62,410 nt of DNA from Candidatus Binatia bacterium (GTDB lineage: Bacteria; Desulfobacterota; Binatia; HRBIN30): positions 65,721 through 128,130 of the forward strand of contig JAKLJW010000008.1 in assembly GCA_023150935.1 (NCBI GenBank), given 5' to 3'. Position 1 is the first letter of the stretch; each line of letters opens with the position of its first letter. Shown here one piece after another: positions 52,997 through 62,087 of this stretch. The notes beneath the pieces were generated by a model. That model saw only the letters and a program-made list of their open reading frames with translations. It was not told the DNA's origin and did no database searches. Position numbers and translations under genes: made by a program.

Positions 52997-54262
52997 ATGG
53001 GAATGCCTCAGGCGGGGCGGCGGCGGGAACAACGAGACCCCACCCCTCTAAACCGGCGGGCAGCGGAAAACCGGCAAGTCATCCGGCCCGAACCCCGGGA
53101 CTCGAAACCGAGTCCCTGCCCCCATCTCCCCAATTGCGCCGGCTGTCGTTTCATCGGGCGTCCGTACGGGGAGCAACTCGGCGCCAAGCGCGCGGCGGTG
53201 AGCGAGGCACTGGCCCACCATCCGACGCTGGCCCGGATCGAGGTGCCCCCGGTCGTCCCTTCGCCCCGCGCCTTCGGCTACCGCAATCAGGCGAAGCTCG
53301 TCGTGCGCCAGGCTCGACGTGGGCTCCTCGTCGGCCTCTACCGGCCGGGCACGCACCAGGTGGTCGACATCCGTGCCTGCCCGGTTCATCATCCGCTCAT
53401 TGCCACGGTGCTAGCCGCCTTCATCGAAGCGGCGGAGCGACTGGCAATCCAGGCCTACGACGAGCGCACGCAGGGCGGCGACCTGCGCTACATGGTGGTG
53501 CGCGTCAGCCACTGGGCGAAGACCGCGCAGGTCATTCTGGTCACCCGCACCCACACGCTGCCGCACCGGCGCGAGCTTGTGCGCGCCCTGCAGCGCGTCC
53601 GCGGCGTCGCCAGCGTCGTACAGAACGTCAACCCCGACCCGGGCAACGTCATCCTCGGCTCGGAATACGTGCCGTTGACCGCGGAGACCGCGCTGCAAGA
53701 ACGCATCGGCGGTCTGAAACTGAAGACTCGCGCCGGGGCGTTCCTGCAGGCCAACGTGCCCGCGGCGCGCAAGCTCTACGAACTGGCGCTGGCGTGGGCG
53801 AACCCCGGCCCCGAGGATTACTGCCTCGATGTCTATTGCGGCATCGGGGCAACCACGTTGTTCCTGGCCGGCGGCAGCCGACTGGCGCTTGGAATAGAGG
53901 AGTCGCCGATCGCTGTCGCGGATGCCACCGTCAATGCCCGGCTCAACGGCTTCCATAACGTGCGGTTCATGAGCGGCGATGCCGAGTCGGCGCTGCCTGC
54001 CGCGGCAACACGCCTGCCGCGAGTGGACATCATTCTGCTCAACCCGCCGCGTAAAGGAGCCACCGAAACGGTACGCGCGGCCATTGTGGAGTGCCGTCCA
54101 CGCCGTATCGTCTACGTATCGTGCGCACCCGACACACTGGCCCGTGACCTCGACTGGTTCGCCGCCCGGGGCTACCCGTGCACGCGCCTGCAGCCGTTCG
54201 ACTTCATGCCGCAGACGGAACACGTCGAGTGTGTCGCGTTGTTGGAACCGGACCCGGCGTAG
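52997..54262 (+). CDS. 23S rRNA (uracil-5)-methyltransferase, RlmD/RumA type
   Basis: A 421-residue SAM-dependent RNA methyltransferase with an N-terminal [4Fe-4S] site: CPHLPNCAGC supplies three Cys and RACPVH the fourth. YRNQAKLVV and LQANVPAARKLYE follow. The methyltransferase core has YCLDVYCGIGATTLFLA, DIILLNPPRKGA and the nucleophile Cys in YVSCAPDTLARDL. It forms 5-methyluridine. The first 35 residues are low in family similarity, so a later start is possible. moaC ends 18 bases upstream. Confidence 0.9.
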   Translation: MGMPQAGRRREQRDPTPLNRRAAENRQVIRPEPRDSKPSPCPHLPNCAGCRFIGRPYGEQLGAKRAAVSEALAHHPTLARIEVPPVVPSPRAFGYRNQAKLVVRQARRGLLVGLYRPGTHQVVDIRACPVHHPLIATVLAAFIEAAERLAIQAYDERTQGGDLRYMVVRVSHWAKTAQVILVTRTHTLPHRRELVRALQRVRGVASVVQNVNPDPGNVILGSEYVPLTAETALQERIGGLKLKTRAGAFLQANVPAARKLYELALAWANPGPEDYCLDVYCGIGATTLFLAGGSRLALGIEESPIAVADATVNARLNGFHNVRFMSGDAESALPAAATRLPRVDIILLNPPRKGATETVRAAIVECRPRRIVYVSCAPDTLARDLDWFAARGYPCTRLQPFDFMPQTEHVECVALLEPDPA

Positions 54263-54331
54263 AGGGCCGCAAGCCGCGGCAGCCGCCGCCTTCCTTTTGA
54301 CCTTCGGTCCCCCCTCCGTTATCCCATCCGC

Positions 54332-55477
54332 ATGGCGATTCCGGTGCTCGACCTGCGCGCGCAGCACGACAGCCTGCGGGCCGAGATCGAAGCGGCCCTG
54401 CGCCGCCTCGTCGACACGTCGGCGTTCGTCGGCGGGTCCGAAGTAGCCTCCTTCGAGCGCGAGTTCGCAGCCTACTGCGAGGCCCCCCATGCCGTTGGCG
54501 TGGCCAATGGCACCGACGCGCTGGCGCTGGCATTGCGGGCGCTCGGCGTCGGTCCGGGTTCGGCGGTGGCGGTGCCGGCGTTTACCTTTGCCGCCACGGC
54601 TGAAGCCGTGTGTCATGCTGGCGCCCGGCCGCTGTTCGTGGACATCGATCCCCGGACGTTCGCCATCGACCCCGACGCCCTGCGGCGGTCCGCACACAAG
54701 GTGTCGTCGCCGGTGCGCGCGATAATCCCGGTGCATCTATACGGCCACCCCGCCCCGATGGAGGAAGTCGGCGCCCTGGCCACGAAAATCGGTGCGCACG
54801 TCGTGGAAGATGCCGCTCAGGCGCACGGGGCGCGATATCGCGGGCGACGCGTCGGCGCGCTCGGTGACGCTGCGGCGTTCAGCTTCTACCCAACCAAGAA
54901 CCTCGGGGCGCTCGGCGACGCGGGCGCGGTGACCTGCGTCGACGCGGCGCTTGCCGAACGCATCCGGGTCCTGCGCGACCACGGGCAGAGCGCCAAGTAC
55001 GTGCACGCCGTGATCGGGTACAACTCGCGACTCGACGCGGTGCAGGCGGCGGTGTTGCGCATCAAGTTGCGCCATCTGGACGCCTGGAACGAGCGGCGGC
55101 GCGCTCTGGCGGCGGCGTACGTCAGGGCTCTGGGCGACCTGCCGGAAATCGAATTGCCGGCGGCAAGGCCCGACCGCGAACCCGTCTATCATCTCTTCGT
55201 CTTGCGCTGCCGCCGGCGGGACGCTCTGCGCGTACATCTCGATGCCGCCGGAATCGGCACGAGCGTGCACTACCCGATTCCGTTGCACGAGCAGACGGCA
55301 TTCGCCGCGGCGGGGCTGGTTGCGGAGGCCTGCCCGGGGGCCGCCGAAGCGGCTCGCACGGTGCTGGCGTTGCCGCTCTATCCGGAGTTGACGGCGGCGC
55401 AGGTGGACATCGTGGCAGCGGCGGTGCGCCAGTGGGCGACGGGACGCGCGGCGGCGTCCGTGGCGGTGTCGGCATGA
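54332..55477 (+). CDS. DegT/DnrJ/EryC1/StrS-family aminotransferase
   Basis: A 381-residue PLP aminotransferase of the sugar-aminating type: VANGTDALALALRALGVG, PAFTFAATAEAV, VEDAAQAHGARYRGR with the PLP-interacting Asp and Gln, and the Schiff-base Lys in SFYPTKNLGALGDAGA. Members make amino sugars for surface polysaccharides. Its stop overlaps the RfaE1-like kinase start (ATGA), so the pair probably acts in envelope-sugar synthesis. The sugar substrate is not deducible. Confidence 0.9.
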   Translation: MAIPVLDLRAQHDSLRAEIEAALRRLVDTSAFVGGSEVASFEREFAAYCEAPHAVGVANGTDALALALRALGVGPGSAVAVPAFTFAATAEAVCHAGARPLFVDIDPRTFAIDPDALRRSAHKVSSPVRAIIPVHLYGHPAPMEEVGALATKIGAHVVEDAAQAHGARYRGRRVGALGDAAAFSFYPTKNLGALGDAGAVTCVDAALAERIRVLRDHGQSAKYVHAVIGYNSRLDAVQAAVLRIKLRHLDAWNERRRALAAAYVRALGDLPEIELPAARPDREPVYHLFVLRCRRRDALRVHLDAAGIGTSVHYPIPLHEQTAFAAAGLVAEACPGAAEAARTVLALPLYPELTAAQVDIVAAAVRQWATGRAAASVAVSA

Positions 55478-56469
55478 GTACGGCGCTGTCGCGGCGGGCA
55501 ACTGCGTTGCTGCGCCGCTTTCCGAAGGTGCGCGTGCTGGTGGTCGGAGATCTGATGCTCGATCAGTTCATCTGGGGCCGCGTCGAGCGTATCTCCCCCG
55601 AGGCTCCGGTCCCGGTCGTGCAGGTGACCGGCGAGAGCTTCCATCTCGGCGGCGCGGCCAACGTCGCGAACAACATCCGCGCTCTCGGTGGCGCGGTAAC
55701 CGTCTGCGGAATGGTCGGACGCGACGCCGCGGGGCGCCGTATCGTCGAGGAGCTGACGCGGGTCGGCGCCGGCACCGCCGGTGTGATGGCGTCGCGCACC
55801 GCCGTAACCATCCGCAAGACCCGGATCATTGCGCACAACCAGCAGGTGGTTCGGTTCGACCGCGAGGACACCGATCGCAGCCGCGGGGCGGGCGCGCCGA
55901 TCATCCGCTTCCTGGACACGCGCGCCAGGCGGTTTCACGGCGTTGTGGTTTCGGACTACGGCAAGGGGGCCGTCACGCCCGAACTGCTGGCGGCCCTCGC
56001 GGCGCTGCGGGCGCGTCACGGCTTCCATCTGGTGGTCGACCCGAAGCGGCCGAGCTTCGCGCACTACAAAGGCATCACGCTGGCAACGCCGAACATCCAC
56101 GAAGCGGCGGAAGCCGCCGGTATCGAGATCCACGACGAGGCAAGCCTGCGCACGGCAGGGTTGCGGCTGTTGGAGCGCTGGGAAGCGGAGGCGATTCTGA
56201 TCACCCGTGGCGAGCACGGCATGACACTGGTGCGCCCGCGGGCCGCCCTGCGGCACTACCCGACCGTTGCCCGGCAGGTCTTCGACGTCACGGGCGCCGG
56301 CGATACCGTGGTGGCGACGTGCGCGCTGAGCCTGGCAGCGGGTGGAGATTGGGACGAAGCGGCGTTTCTTGCGAATCACGCCGCCGGAGTCGTAGTGGGC
56401 AAGGTCGGAACGGCCACGGCGAGCGCCGCGGAGCTGCGCCGTGCGGTGACCGCAGAGGAGGGTGCCTGA
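55474..56469 (+). CDS. PfkB-family sugar kinase, RfaE1/HldE-N type
   Basis: A 331-residue ribokinase-fold kinase with the D-glycero-beta-D-manno-heptose-7-phosphate kinase pattern: VVGDLMLDQFIWGRVERISPEAPVPV, GGAANVANNI, DYGKGAVT, DPKRP, TPNIHEA and the anion-hole DVTGAGDTVVAT. It corresponds to the N-terminal half of HldE without the nucleotidyltransferase half, as in RfaE1 proteins. It is translationally coupled to the aminotransferase. Lipopolysaccharide heptose activation is likely. Confidence 0.9.
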   Translation: MSTALSRRATALLRRFPKVRVLVVGDLMLDQFIWGRVERISPEAPVPVVQVTGESFHLGGAANVANNIRALGGAVTVCGMVGRDAAGRRIVEELTRVGAGTAGVMASRTAVTIRKTRIIAHNQQVVRFDREDTDRSRGAGAPIIRFLDTRARRFHGVVVSDYGKGAVTPELLAALAALRARHGFHLVVDPKRPSFAHYKGITLATPNIHEAAEAAGIEIHDEASLRTAGLRLLERWEAEAILITRGEHGMTLVRPRAALRHYPTVARQVFDVTGAGDTVVATCALSLAAGGDWDEAAFLANHAAGVVVGKVGTATASAAELRRAVTAEEGA

Positions 56470-56577
56470 CGAGGGCACCGACCGTCGGCCGTGGCAAGTC
56501 CCAACGGAACGATGAGTCGGGGTGGAGGTTCCGCAGTCGGGACCGATTCTAAGTTGAAGGATCTTCAGGGAGAGCGC

Positions 56578-57453
56578 ATGCGGAGCATGACAGGATTCGG
56601 GCAGGCAACGTGGCAGGGCGAGGGCGCCAAGATCAACGTCGAGATTCGCAGCGTCAATCAGCGGTTTCTCGAAGTACGAATGAACCTGCCGCGCGAATAC
56701 GCCGCGGCGGAGCAACAACTGCGACAGTCGGTGCAGGAGGCCGTGGCGCGCGGCAAGGTCGAGGTCACGATAACGCGTTCGGGGCTGCAGGACGGCGAGT
56801 ACGTGGTCGACGTCAACGAATCGTTGGCGCGCGCCTACGTGGACGCCTGGCGCCGCTTACAGCGCAAGCTGAACCTGCCGGGAACCGTGGCGATCGAGGC
56901 GCTGCTCGGCCGCCCCGAGGTGGTGCGGGTCGTCGAGCGACGCGGGGAACTCACCGCCGAGATCGAGCACGTCGAAAAGGTTCTGGGTCGCGCTCTGGAC
57001 AGCTTCGGGCGGGCGCGCGAAAAGGAAGGGCGGGCGCTGGCCCGGGACATGCAACGGCGCGTCGCGCACCTGGCGCGGCTGGTGAAACGGATGCACGCCC
57101 GGGTCGGGGCCGCCGCCGCCGATGCGGCCGCCCGACTACGGCAGCGCATCGAGAGCGTCGCCGCCGGCGTCAACGTCAGCCCCGAACGGCTAGCGCAGGA
57201 AATCGCCGTCATCGCCTCCCGCGCCGATGTGACCGAGGAACTCGTCCGCCTGGACAGTCATGTTACCGCGATGCGCGACACGTTCGGCACCGCCGAGCCG
57301 GTGGGCAAGCGGCTCGACTTCCTGCTGCAGGAAGTCCATCGCGAGGTGAACACGGTGGCCTCGAAGAGCAACGATCTGGAGATCACCAACCTGTCGATCG
57401 AGGCGCGCGGCGAAATCGAGAAGCTCAGGGAACAGGTGCAGAACGTGGAATGA
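56578..57453 (+). CDS. YicC/YloC-family endoribonuclease
   Basis: A 291-residue YicC-like protein. The N-terminal RSMTGFG, INVEIRSVNQRFLE and the C-terminal GKRLDFLLQEVHREVNTVASKSND are highly conserved in the family, and the middle is a long helix. YicC was first tied to stationary-phase survival and later reported as an endoribonuclease. In many proteobacteria it precedes gmk and rpoZ; neither follows here. The start is ATG 56578, preceded by CAGGGAGAG. Confidence 0.92.
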   Translation: MRSMTGFGQATWQGEGAKINVEIRSVNQRFLEVRMNLPREYAAAEQQLRQSVQEAVARGKVEVTITRSGLQDGEYVVDVNESLARAYVDAWRRLQRKLNLPGTVAIEALLGRPEVVRVVERRGELTAEIEHVEKVLGRALDSFGRAREKEGRALARDMQRRVAHLARLVKRMHARVGAAAADAAARLRQRIESVAAGVNVSPERLAQEIAVIASRADVTEELVRLDSHVTAMRDTFGTAEPVGKRLDFLLQEVHREVNTVASKSNDLEITNLSIEARGEIEKLREQVQNVE

Positions 57454-57840
57454 GGCGTGGGGAGGGAGCGCCGCCGGGCGCTCCTGGCAGCCCGGAATTA
57501 CGCGGATCGTCTTCGGTCTAGCCAACTTCGGCTGGTGCGACCCCGATCCCGGCGGTTTCAAGCATCGTCGGAACGGCGAGTCGATCGGGAAGCTGAGCCC
57601 GAGATGATCGAGGAGGATGGCTGTTCGCGCTCGGGACGCACCACGCAGCGCAGCCGCAGCTCCCGCCGCTCCGTGGCCGGCGGCAGGACGATGTCGGCGG
57701 ACTGGATGCGTGGCTGACGTCAATTACTTTCCCCAAGCGGCCAACGTGCGCGGAGCGCACGTTCCACCCGAGACTTACGCGGGCGCTCGGGCGGGGACGA
57801 TCCGGGACATCGGCTTCGTTACCGCCGCCGGCGGCGAGCT
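57454..57840. other. Intergenic region without a recognised gene
   Basis: A 387-base gap between convergent yicC and hisF. Apart from the hairpin at 57465-57484 I see no supported gene. A minus-strand frame gives a segment like ASRARTAILLDHLGLSF that loosely recalls the start of Maf proteins, but the rest does not continue, so I do not call it. Confidence 0.4.
57465..57484. terminator. Hairpin downstream of yicC
   Basis: GGAGCGCC and GGCGCTCC pair perfectly across a GCCG loop, starting 12 bases after the yicC stop. No T-tract follows, so termination is only probable. Confidence 0.5.
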
Positions 57841-58605
57841 TTACAGCCGTACCGTCACACCGCGCGCGGCGAGATACCGCTTGCACTCGATCACCGTGTA
57901 CTCGCGGTAGTGGAAGATCGACGCCGCCAGCGCCGCCGTGGCGCCGCCCAGGGTCAGGCCCTCGTAAATGTGATCGAGCGTACCCACCCCGCCCGACGCA
58001 ATCACCGGCACGCCGACCGCGTCGGCGACGGCGCGCGTCAACGCCAGATCGTAGCCCTCCTTAGTGCCGTCGCGGTCCATGCTCGTCAGCAGGATCTCCC
58101 CGGCCCCGTAGGCGGCCATCCGGCGCGCCCACTCGACCGCATCGAGCCCTACCGGCGTGCGCCCGCCGTGCGTGTACACCTCCCAACCCGAAGAGGTCTT
58201 GCTCCCCCGTTTCGCATCGATCGCCACGACCACGCACTGACTGCCGAACTTCTCCGCCGCCGCACGCACGAAGTCGGGGTTGTGTACCGCCGCCGTGTTG
58301 ATCGATACCTTGTCCGCCCCCGCGTTCAGCAACGCCCGCACGTCCGACAACTCGCGCACGCCGCCGCCGACCGTCAACGGCATGAACACCGTCTCCGCAG
58401 TTCGCGCCACGACATCGAGAATGATGCCGCGCCGCTCGTGCGAGGCCGTGATGTCGAGGAACGTCAACTCGTCCGCCCCCTCCTCGTCGTAACGCTGCGC
58501 AACCTCCACCGGATCGCCCGCGTCGCGCAAGCCGACGAAGTTCACGCCCTTGACGACCCGCCCGTCCTTGACGTCGAGACAGGGGATTATGCGCTTGGCG
58601 AGCAT
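57841..58605 (-). CDS. hisF: Imidazole glycerol phosphate synthase cyclase subunit
   Basis: A 254-residue half-barrel-repeat TIM protein. [22 protein letters not shown], the first phosphate loop [26 protein letters not shown] and the second phosphate loop PVIASGGVG are intact, including the catalytic Asp pair (CLDV and TSMDRDGT). With HisH it makes imidazole glycerol phosphate and AICAR. It lies 35 bases downstream of hisA on the same strand. Confidence 0.97.
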   Translation of the reverse strand: MLAKRIIPCLDVKDGRVVKGVNFVGLRDAGDPVEVAQRYDEEGADELTFLDITASHERRGIILDVVARTAETVFMPLTVGGGVRELSDVRALLNAGADKVSINTAAVHNPDFVRAAAEKFGSQCVVVAIDAKRGSKTSSGWEVYTHGGRTPVGLDAVEWARRMAAYGAGEILLTSMDRDGTKEGYDLALTRAVADAVGVPVIASGGVGTLDHIYEGLTLGGATAALAASIFHYREYTVIECKRYLAARGVTVRL

Positions 58606-58640
58606 TGGGTACTCAGTGGTCCGTGGTCGGTGGTCGGTGG

Positions 58641-59393
58641 TTAGGTTTGTGGGGTTTGCGGAGGGGCGCTGCGGCTGGTGCGGATTGCCTCTCGCAGCGA
58701 GACGGCGCCCGAGTAGAGGGCTTTGCCGACGATCACCGCGTCGAGGTTGACCAGACGCGTTGCTGTGAGGGCTGCAATGTCGGCCAGCGAACCGACACCG
58801 CCCGAGGCTGTCACCGGAACGTCGACCTCCCGGGCGAGCGCCTCCGTGGCAGCCACATTGACCCCCTCCTCCGTGCCGTCGCGGCTGATGTCGGTGTAGA
58901 TGATGCGGCAGGCGCCGTCAGCCGCCGCGCGGCGGGCCAACTCCGCCGCCGTCGTCGCGCTGGTTTTCGTCCAGCCCTGCACGGCGACGCGTCCGTCACG
59001 GGCGTCGATGCCGACCGCAATACGCCCTGGAAAGCGCCGGCACGCCTCGGCGACAATCTCCGGGTGCGTCAGTGCCGCGGTACCGAAGATCACCCGGTCG
59101 ACCCCGCTGGCAAGCAAAGCCTCGGCCCGCCCCACCGTGCGCACGCCGCCGCCGACCTCGATCGAAATCGGCAGCGCCCGACACAACGCGGCAATCGCCG
59201 CGCCGTTGACCGGCTCGCCGGCGACTGCACCGTCCAGATCGACGACGTGGAGGTACTCGGCGCCCTCCGACACCCACCGCTCGCCCATGGCCACCGGGTC
59301 GTCACCGTAGACGGTTTCCGCGTTCAGATCGCCGCGCAACAACCGTACGCAGCGTCCAGCTTTGAGGTCAATGGCGGGAACGATCAGCATCAT
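58641..59393 (-). CDS. hisA: Phosphoribosylformimino-5-aminoimidazole carboxamide ribotide isomerase
   Basis: A ProFAR isomerase of about 250 residues, structurally the sister of His[22 protein letters not shown] carries the catalytic Asp, with [41 protein letters not shown] with the second Asp, and ASGGVGSL. Two adjacent ATGs (59393, 59390) are equally good starts. The gap between hisA and hisF contains a GTGGTC-rich stretch. Confidence 0.97.
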   Translation of the reverse strand: MMLIVPAIDLKAGRCVRLLRGDLNAETVYGDDPVAMGERWVSEGAEYLHVVDLDGAVAGEPVNGAAIAALCRALPISIEVGGGVRTVGRAEALLASGVDRVIFGTAALTHPEIVAEACRRFPGRIAVGIDARDGRVAVQGWTKTSATTAAELARRAAADGACRIIYTDISRDGTEEGVNVAATEALAREVDVPVTASGGVGSLADIAALTATRLVNLDAVIVGKALYSGAVSLREAIRTSRSAPPQTPQT

Positions 59394-59551
59394 GGGCAGA
59401 AGGGGCGAAGGCGACGAATTACCAGTAAAGAATAGAGGGTGAACAATACAGTGGGAATGAAGAAAGCGGAACGGGAAATGAAGAAGGAACCGAGACCGTC
59501 GCGCCGGTGGCGGTCCCGCATCCTCCCCATCCACCCCGAAGCGGGGCCACA

Positions 59552-59847
59552 CCCCAACGCCGCCCCCAAAAAGCCCGAAGGGATTCGTTCGAGTAGCCGG
59601 AGGCTTGAGCCTCCGGCGGGGCGTCCCCGGCGGCCCCCCGCCGGCCGGAAACTCAAGGCACTCCCGGCCGGAGGCTCAAGCCTCCGGCTACTCCCACCAA
59701 GCCCTGGCGGGCTCATCTTCCGCATCTATCCTCGGCGGTCCGGTTACGTAATATGGAGTCGTGGCCGCCCCAACGCCGCCCCCAAAAAGCCCGAAGGGAT
59801 TCGTTCGAGTAGCCGGAGGCTTGAGCCTCCGGCGGGGCGTCCCCGGC
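59552..59847. repeat. Direct 80-bp repeats and inverted hairpin, family R3
   Basis: Two identical 80-base copies lie at 59552-59631 and 59768-59847, 216 bases apart. Each contains the hairpin GCCGGAGGC-TTGA-GCCTCCGGC. A third, inverted hairpin lies at about 59672-59692. Together they fill the 462-base gap between hisA and the haem protein gene, ending nine bases from the latter's stop. The same core forms the tandem array at 62088-62410. Confidence 0.8.
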
Positions 59848-59855
59848 AACTGTCC

Positions 59856-61442
59856 TCACGGGTCGATGTTAAGGGTCTCCTTCCGAGAGCCGATGTGGTT
59901 ACGCCCGTCGTTGTCCATCAGCGCGACACCGAAGACGTACGCATTTCCGGGCGTAAACCGTGCATCATCGTCGTGGCCTGTGTCGAGCAGGCGGACCATG
60001 AGAACGCGGTAGTTGGTCCGCGTCACGTCGACTACGAGCTCGTACTCGACGTTCGACTGCGTCACGATGTCGGCGGCGCTGCCCGTCGGGGGCTTCAAGT
60101 AGTAGCCGGGCACGCCGGACATCCCGCGCAGCCGTGCCAACAGGTCGGTCTTCTCCTGCTCCGTCAGGCTGGCGAAAGCTGCTGCGCCGGGATGCGACGA
60201 CGCCGCGATATCCTCCCCGAGCTCCGCGCGCGAGCGGCGGGTGAACTCCACCTTGTTGAGTGCCGTGGCAAAGCCGCCTTGTCCCACGTTTCCGTGACAC
60301 CCGGCGCACTTCGCCCCGTAAGTGGTATCGCCGAGGGCGGCGTTTCCTTCGAAGGGCATGCGAAAACCGTCGAGGATTACGTATGCCGGATCCAGCGCCA
60401 GCTCGTGACCGTCCCAGCGTACAAACACCTGGGGGGTGCCGTCCCATTCAGTCGCCGGGCCGGAGCGATCGTTACCTCCCGAGGGCCGGTTGCGCTGCTC
60501 GATGCCGGTGCCAGCGTCATCCGTGCGGCCACGGTCGGGTGCGGACACCTGGTCGGCGACGTGACCCAGCGGTTCGGAACGCGACGCCTTCCAATGCCAG
60601 ATGTCGACCTTGCCGGTTTGCGGGCGCATGTCGAGGCCCGCGGTACCGACGACGTGACATGATGCCGCGCAGCCGGCGTTGGCAAAGGTGCCGAACTCGC
60701 TCTCCGCCGACTCGATCTCGAAAGCCAATCCGATCTTGTCGTCGTTGAGCTGCGACGTCCACGCGGCAGCCGACTCGCCGGCCTTCAGTGGGTCGGCCGG
60801 CCCATTAAAGAGCCAGCGCCGCCGATCCCGGTTGAAGCTGCGGTCATTCCACTCGGCAAGAATGTACAGCTTCGTGCCATCGTGAACGGCCCGTAGTTTC
60901 AGGCCAGCCGGCTGGCCATCGTTGAAGTCGGCGGAACCGTTGTACGTGCCGGACATGTTCAGCTGCCCGTCGCCATACACGAGGTTGGTGACCATGTTGG
61001 CCAGTGTGGGTTCGAACGCCGGCATCGCACTCCACGCCGGATCATCTATACCAGTCGGCGGCCCCGCCACTCGCGCCGCCCGCAAAACGCTCGGCGGCGC
61101 CGGGCATCCGTTTTGCGCGTAGGTAACCGCCAGGATGATTTCATCCACCGTGACCTGCCCATCGACGACGGAATCGAAGATCGGGCACTCACTCAGTTGC
61201 GCGCTGCCCAGTGCGATGTTCACGCCGATGATGATTTCGTCGATGGTCACTTCGGCATCCCCGTTGCAATTGCCGACGCACACCCCGTCCTGTGCGGCGG
61301 CAACCCCGGGGCCTGCGATCGCCGCTCGCGAACTGGCTGCCATCAGCCTGTGTGTGGCTTGCGAAAAGAGCGGCACCCCCAGCGTGAACGCGAGGGCCGC
61401 ACTCCATACCCAGGTCCAGGACACTAACTTCGATCGCTTCAT
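59856..61442 (-). CDS. Exported haem protein: dockerin-like module plus ethylbenzene-dehydrogenase-type cytochrome domain
   Basis: A 528-residue exported protein. The signal peptide is followed (about 52-113) by two EF-hand-like dockerin repeats (CNGDAEVTIDEIIIGVNIAL; DGQVTVDEIILAVTYAQNGC). From about 125 comes a domain resembling the haem-binding subunit of ethylbenzene dehydrogenase-type proteins: VHDGTKLYILAEWND, a spaced CAASCH (258-263), KVDIWHWKASR. A conventional CAGCH (379-383) follows. The first site is CxxxCH, an unusual spacing. GGAGGAGGGG precedes ATG 61442. It is probably a periplasmic or surface electron carrier. Confidence 0.75.
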   Translation of the reverse strand: MKRSKLVSWTWVWSAALAFTLGVPLFSQATHRLMAASSRAAIAGPGVAAAQDGVCVGNCNGDAEVTIDEIIIGVNIALGSAQLSECPIFDSVVDGQVTVDEIILAVTYAQNGCPAPPSVLRAARVAGPPTGIDDPAWSAMPAFEPTLANMVTNLVYGDGQLNMSGTYNGSADFNDGQPAGLKLRAVHDGTKLYILAEWNDRSFNRDRRRWLFNGPADPLKAGESAAAWTSQLNDDKIGLAFEIESAESEFGTFANAGCAASCHVVGTAGLDMRPQTGKVDIWHWKASRSEPLGHVADQVSAPDRGRTDDAGTGIEQRNRPSGGNDRSGPATEWDGTPQVFVRWDGHELALDPAYVILDGFRMPFEGNAALGDTTYGAKCAGCHGNVGQGGFATALNKVEFTRRSRAELGEDIAASSHPGAAAFASLTEQEKTDLLARLRGMSGVPGYYLKPPTGSAADIVTQSNVEYELVVDVTRTNYRVLMVRLLDTGHDDDARFTPGNAYVFGVALMDNDGRNHIGSRKETLNIDP

Positions 61443-61713
61443 GGGTTCCCCTCCTCCGGTTGTGGCCATACCCAGCAAGTGTCAGGCCGTTCGTCAGGCC
61501 TAGGTTTCCACACGCGCCTCCCGCCGCAACAACCAGACGTTGTCCGCCCGTCGCACGGGAAGGAAGGGCGAGTTCTCACGAATGGGAATCCGCCCCCCCC
61601 CACCATGGCTGCCTGGATTCGGGATGGCTGAAGAATACCGCCCTTCACGGCTGACCGCCGGGATGTCCTCGCGTACCGTACCAGGAGTGCCGTCGTCCCC
61701 TGCGTCCGCCCCA

Positions 61714-62085
61714 TCACGAACGCCCCGGACGCCCGACCTCCAGCGGCGCCACCCCGGACACGGTGTAGCTGCCGTCGGCGTGTAGAACGACCTCACAGGC
61801 CGGCACGGTAAAGAGGTCGGCGAGGCGGTAGCGATCAGTGAGCAGGTGGAGGCGCTGGTTGGCGGAGCCGAGCAGGCCGCGGCCGGTGCGCTGGCTGGCG
61901 ACGTAGCGGCCGGCGACGAGGACGTCGACGCGGGCGAGAATCGCCGCCCCGAGCGACAGACGGCGGATCTCGGCGAGCGTGCAGCCGGAAAAGACGAGCC
62001 GACTCAGGCCGGAGCCGCCCAGATGTTGCCCAAGCCGGGTGACGACTGCCCAGCCGTGGGGTTTGGCCATTCCAGGGCAACCCAA
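61714..62085 (-). pseudogene. N-terminally truncated radical-SAM activase-like protein
   Basis: The 120 or so residues match the C-terminal half of NrdG-like radical SAM proteins: LSRLVFSGCTLAEIRRLS, AILARVDVLVAGRYVASQ, GLLGSANQRLHLLTDRYRLADL and a final DGSYTVSGVAP. The N-terminal part with the CxxxCxxC iron-sulfur site (about 100 residues in relatives) is missing. The 66-bp repeat array starts directly at the break. Either the array replaced the 5' part or the gene continues beyond it. Enzymatic activity is not expected from this piece alone. Confidence 0.6.
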
Positions 62086-62087
62086 AA

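Noticed and set aside
57518..57730. Maf-like gene remnant between yicC and hisF
   Set aside because: Only about 20 residues resemble the Maf N-terminus; no downstream motif is found in any frame.
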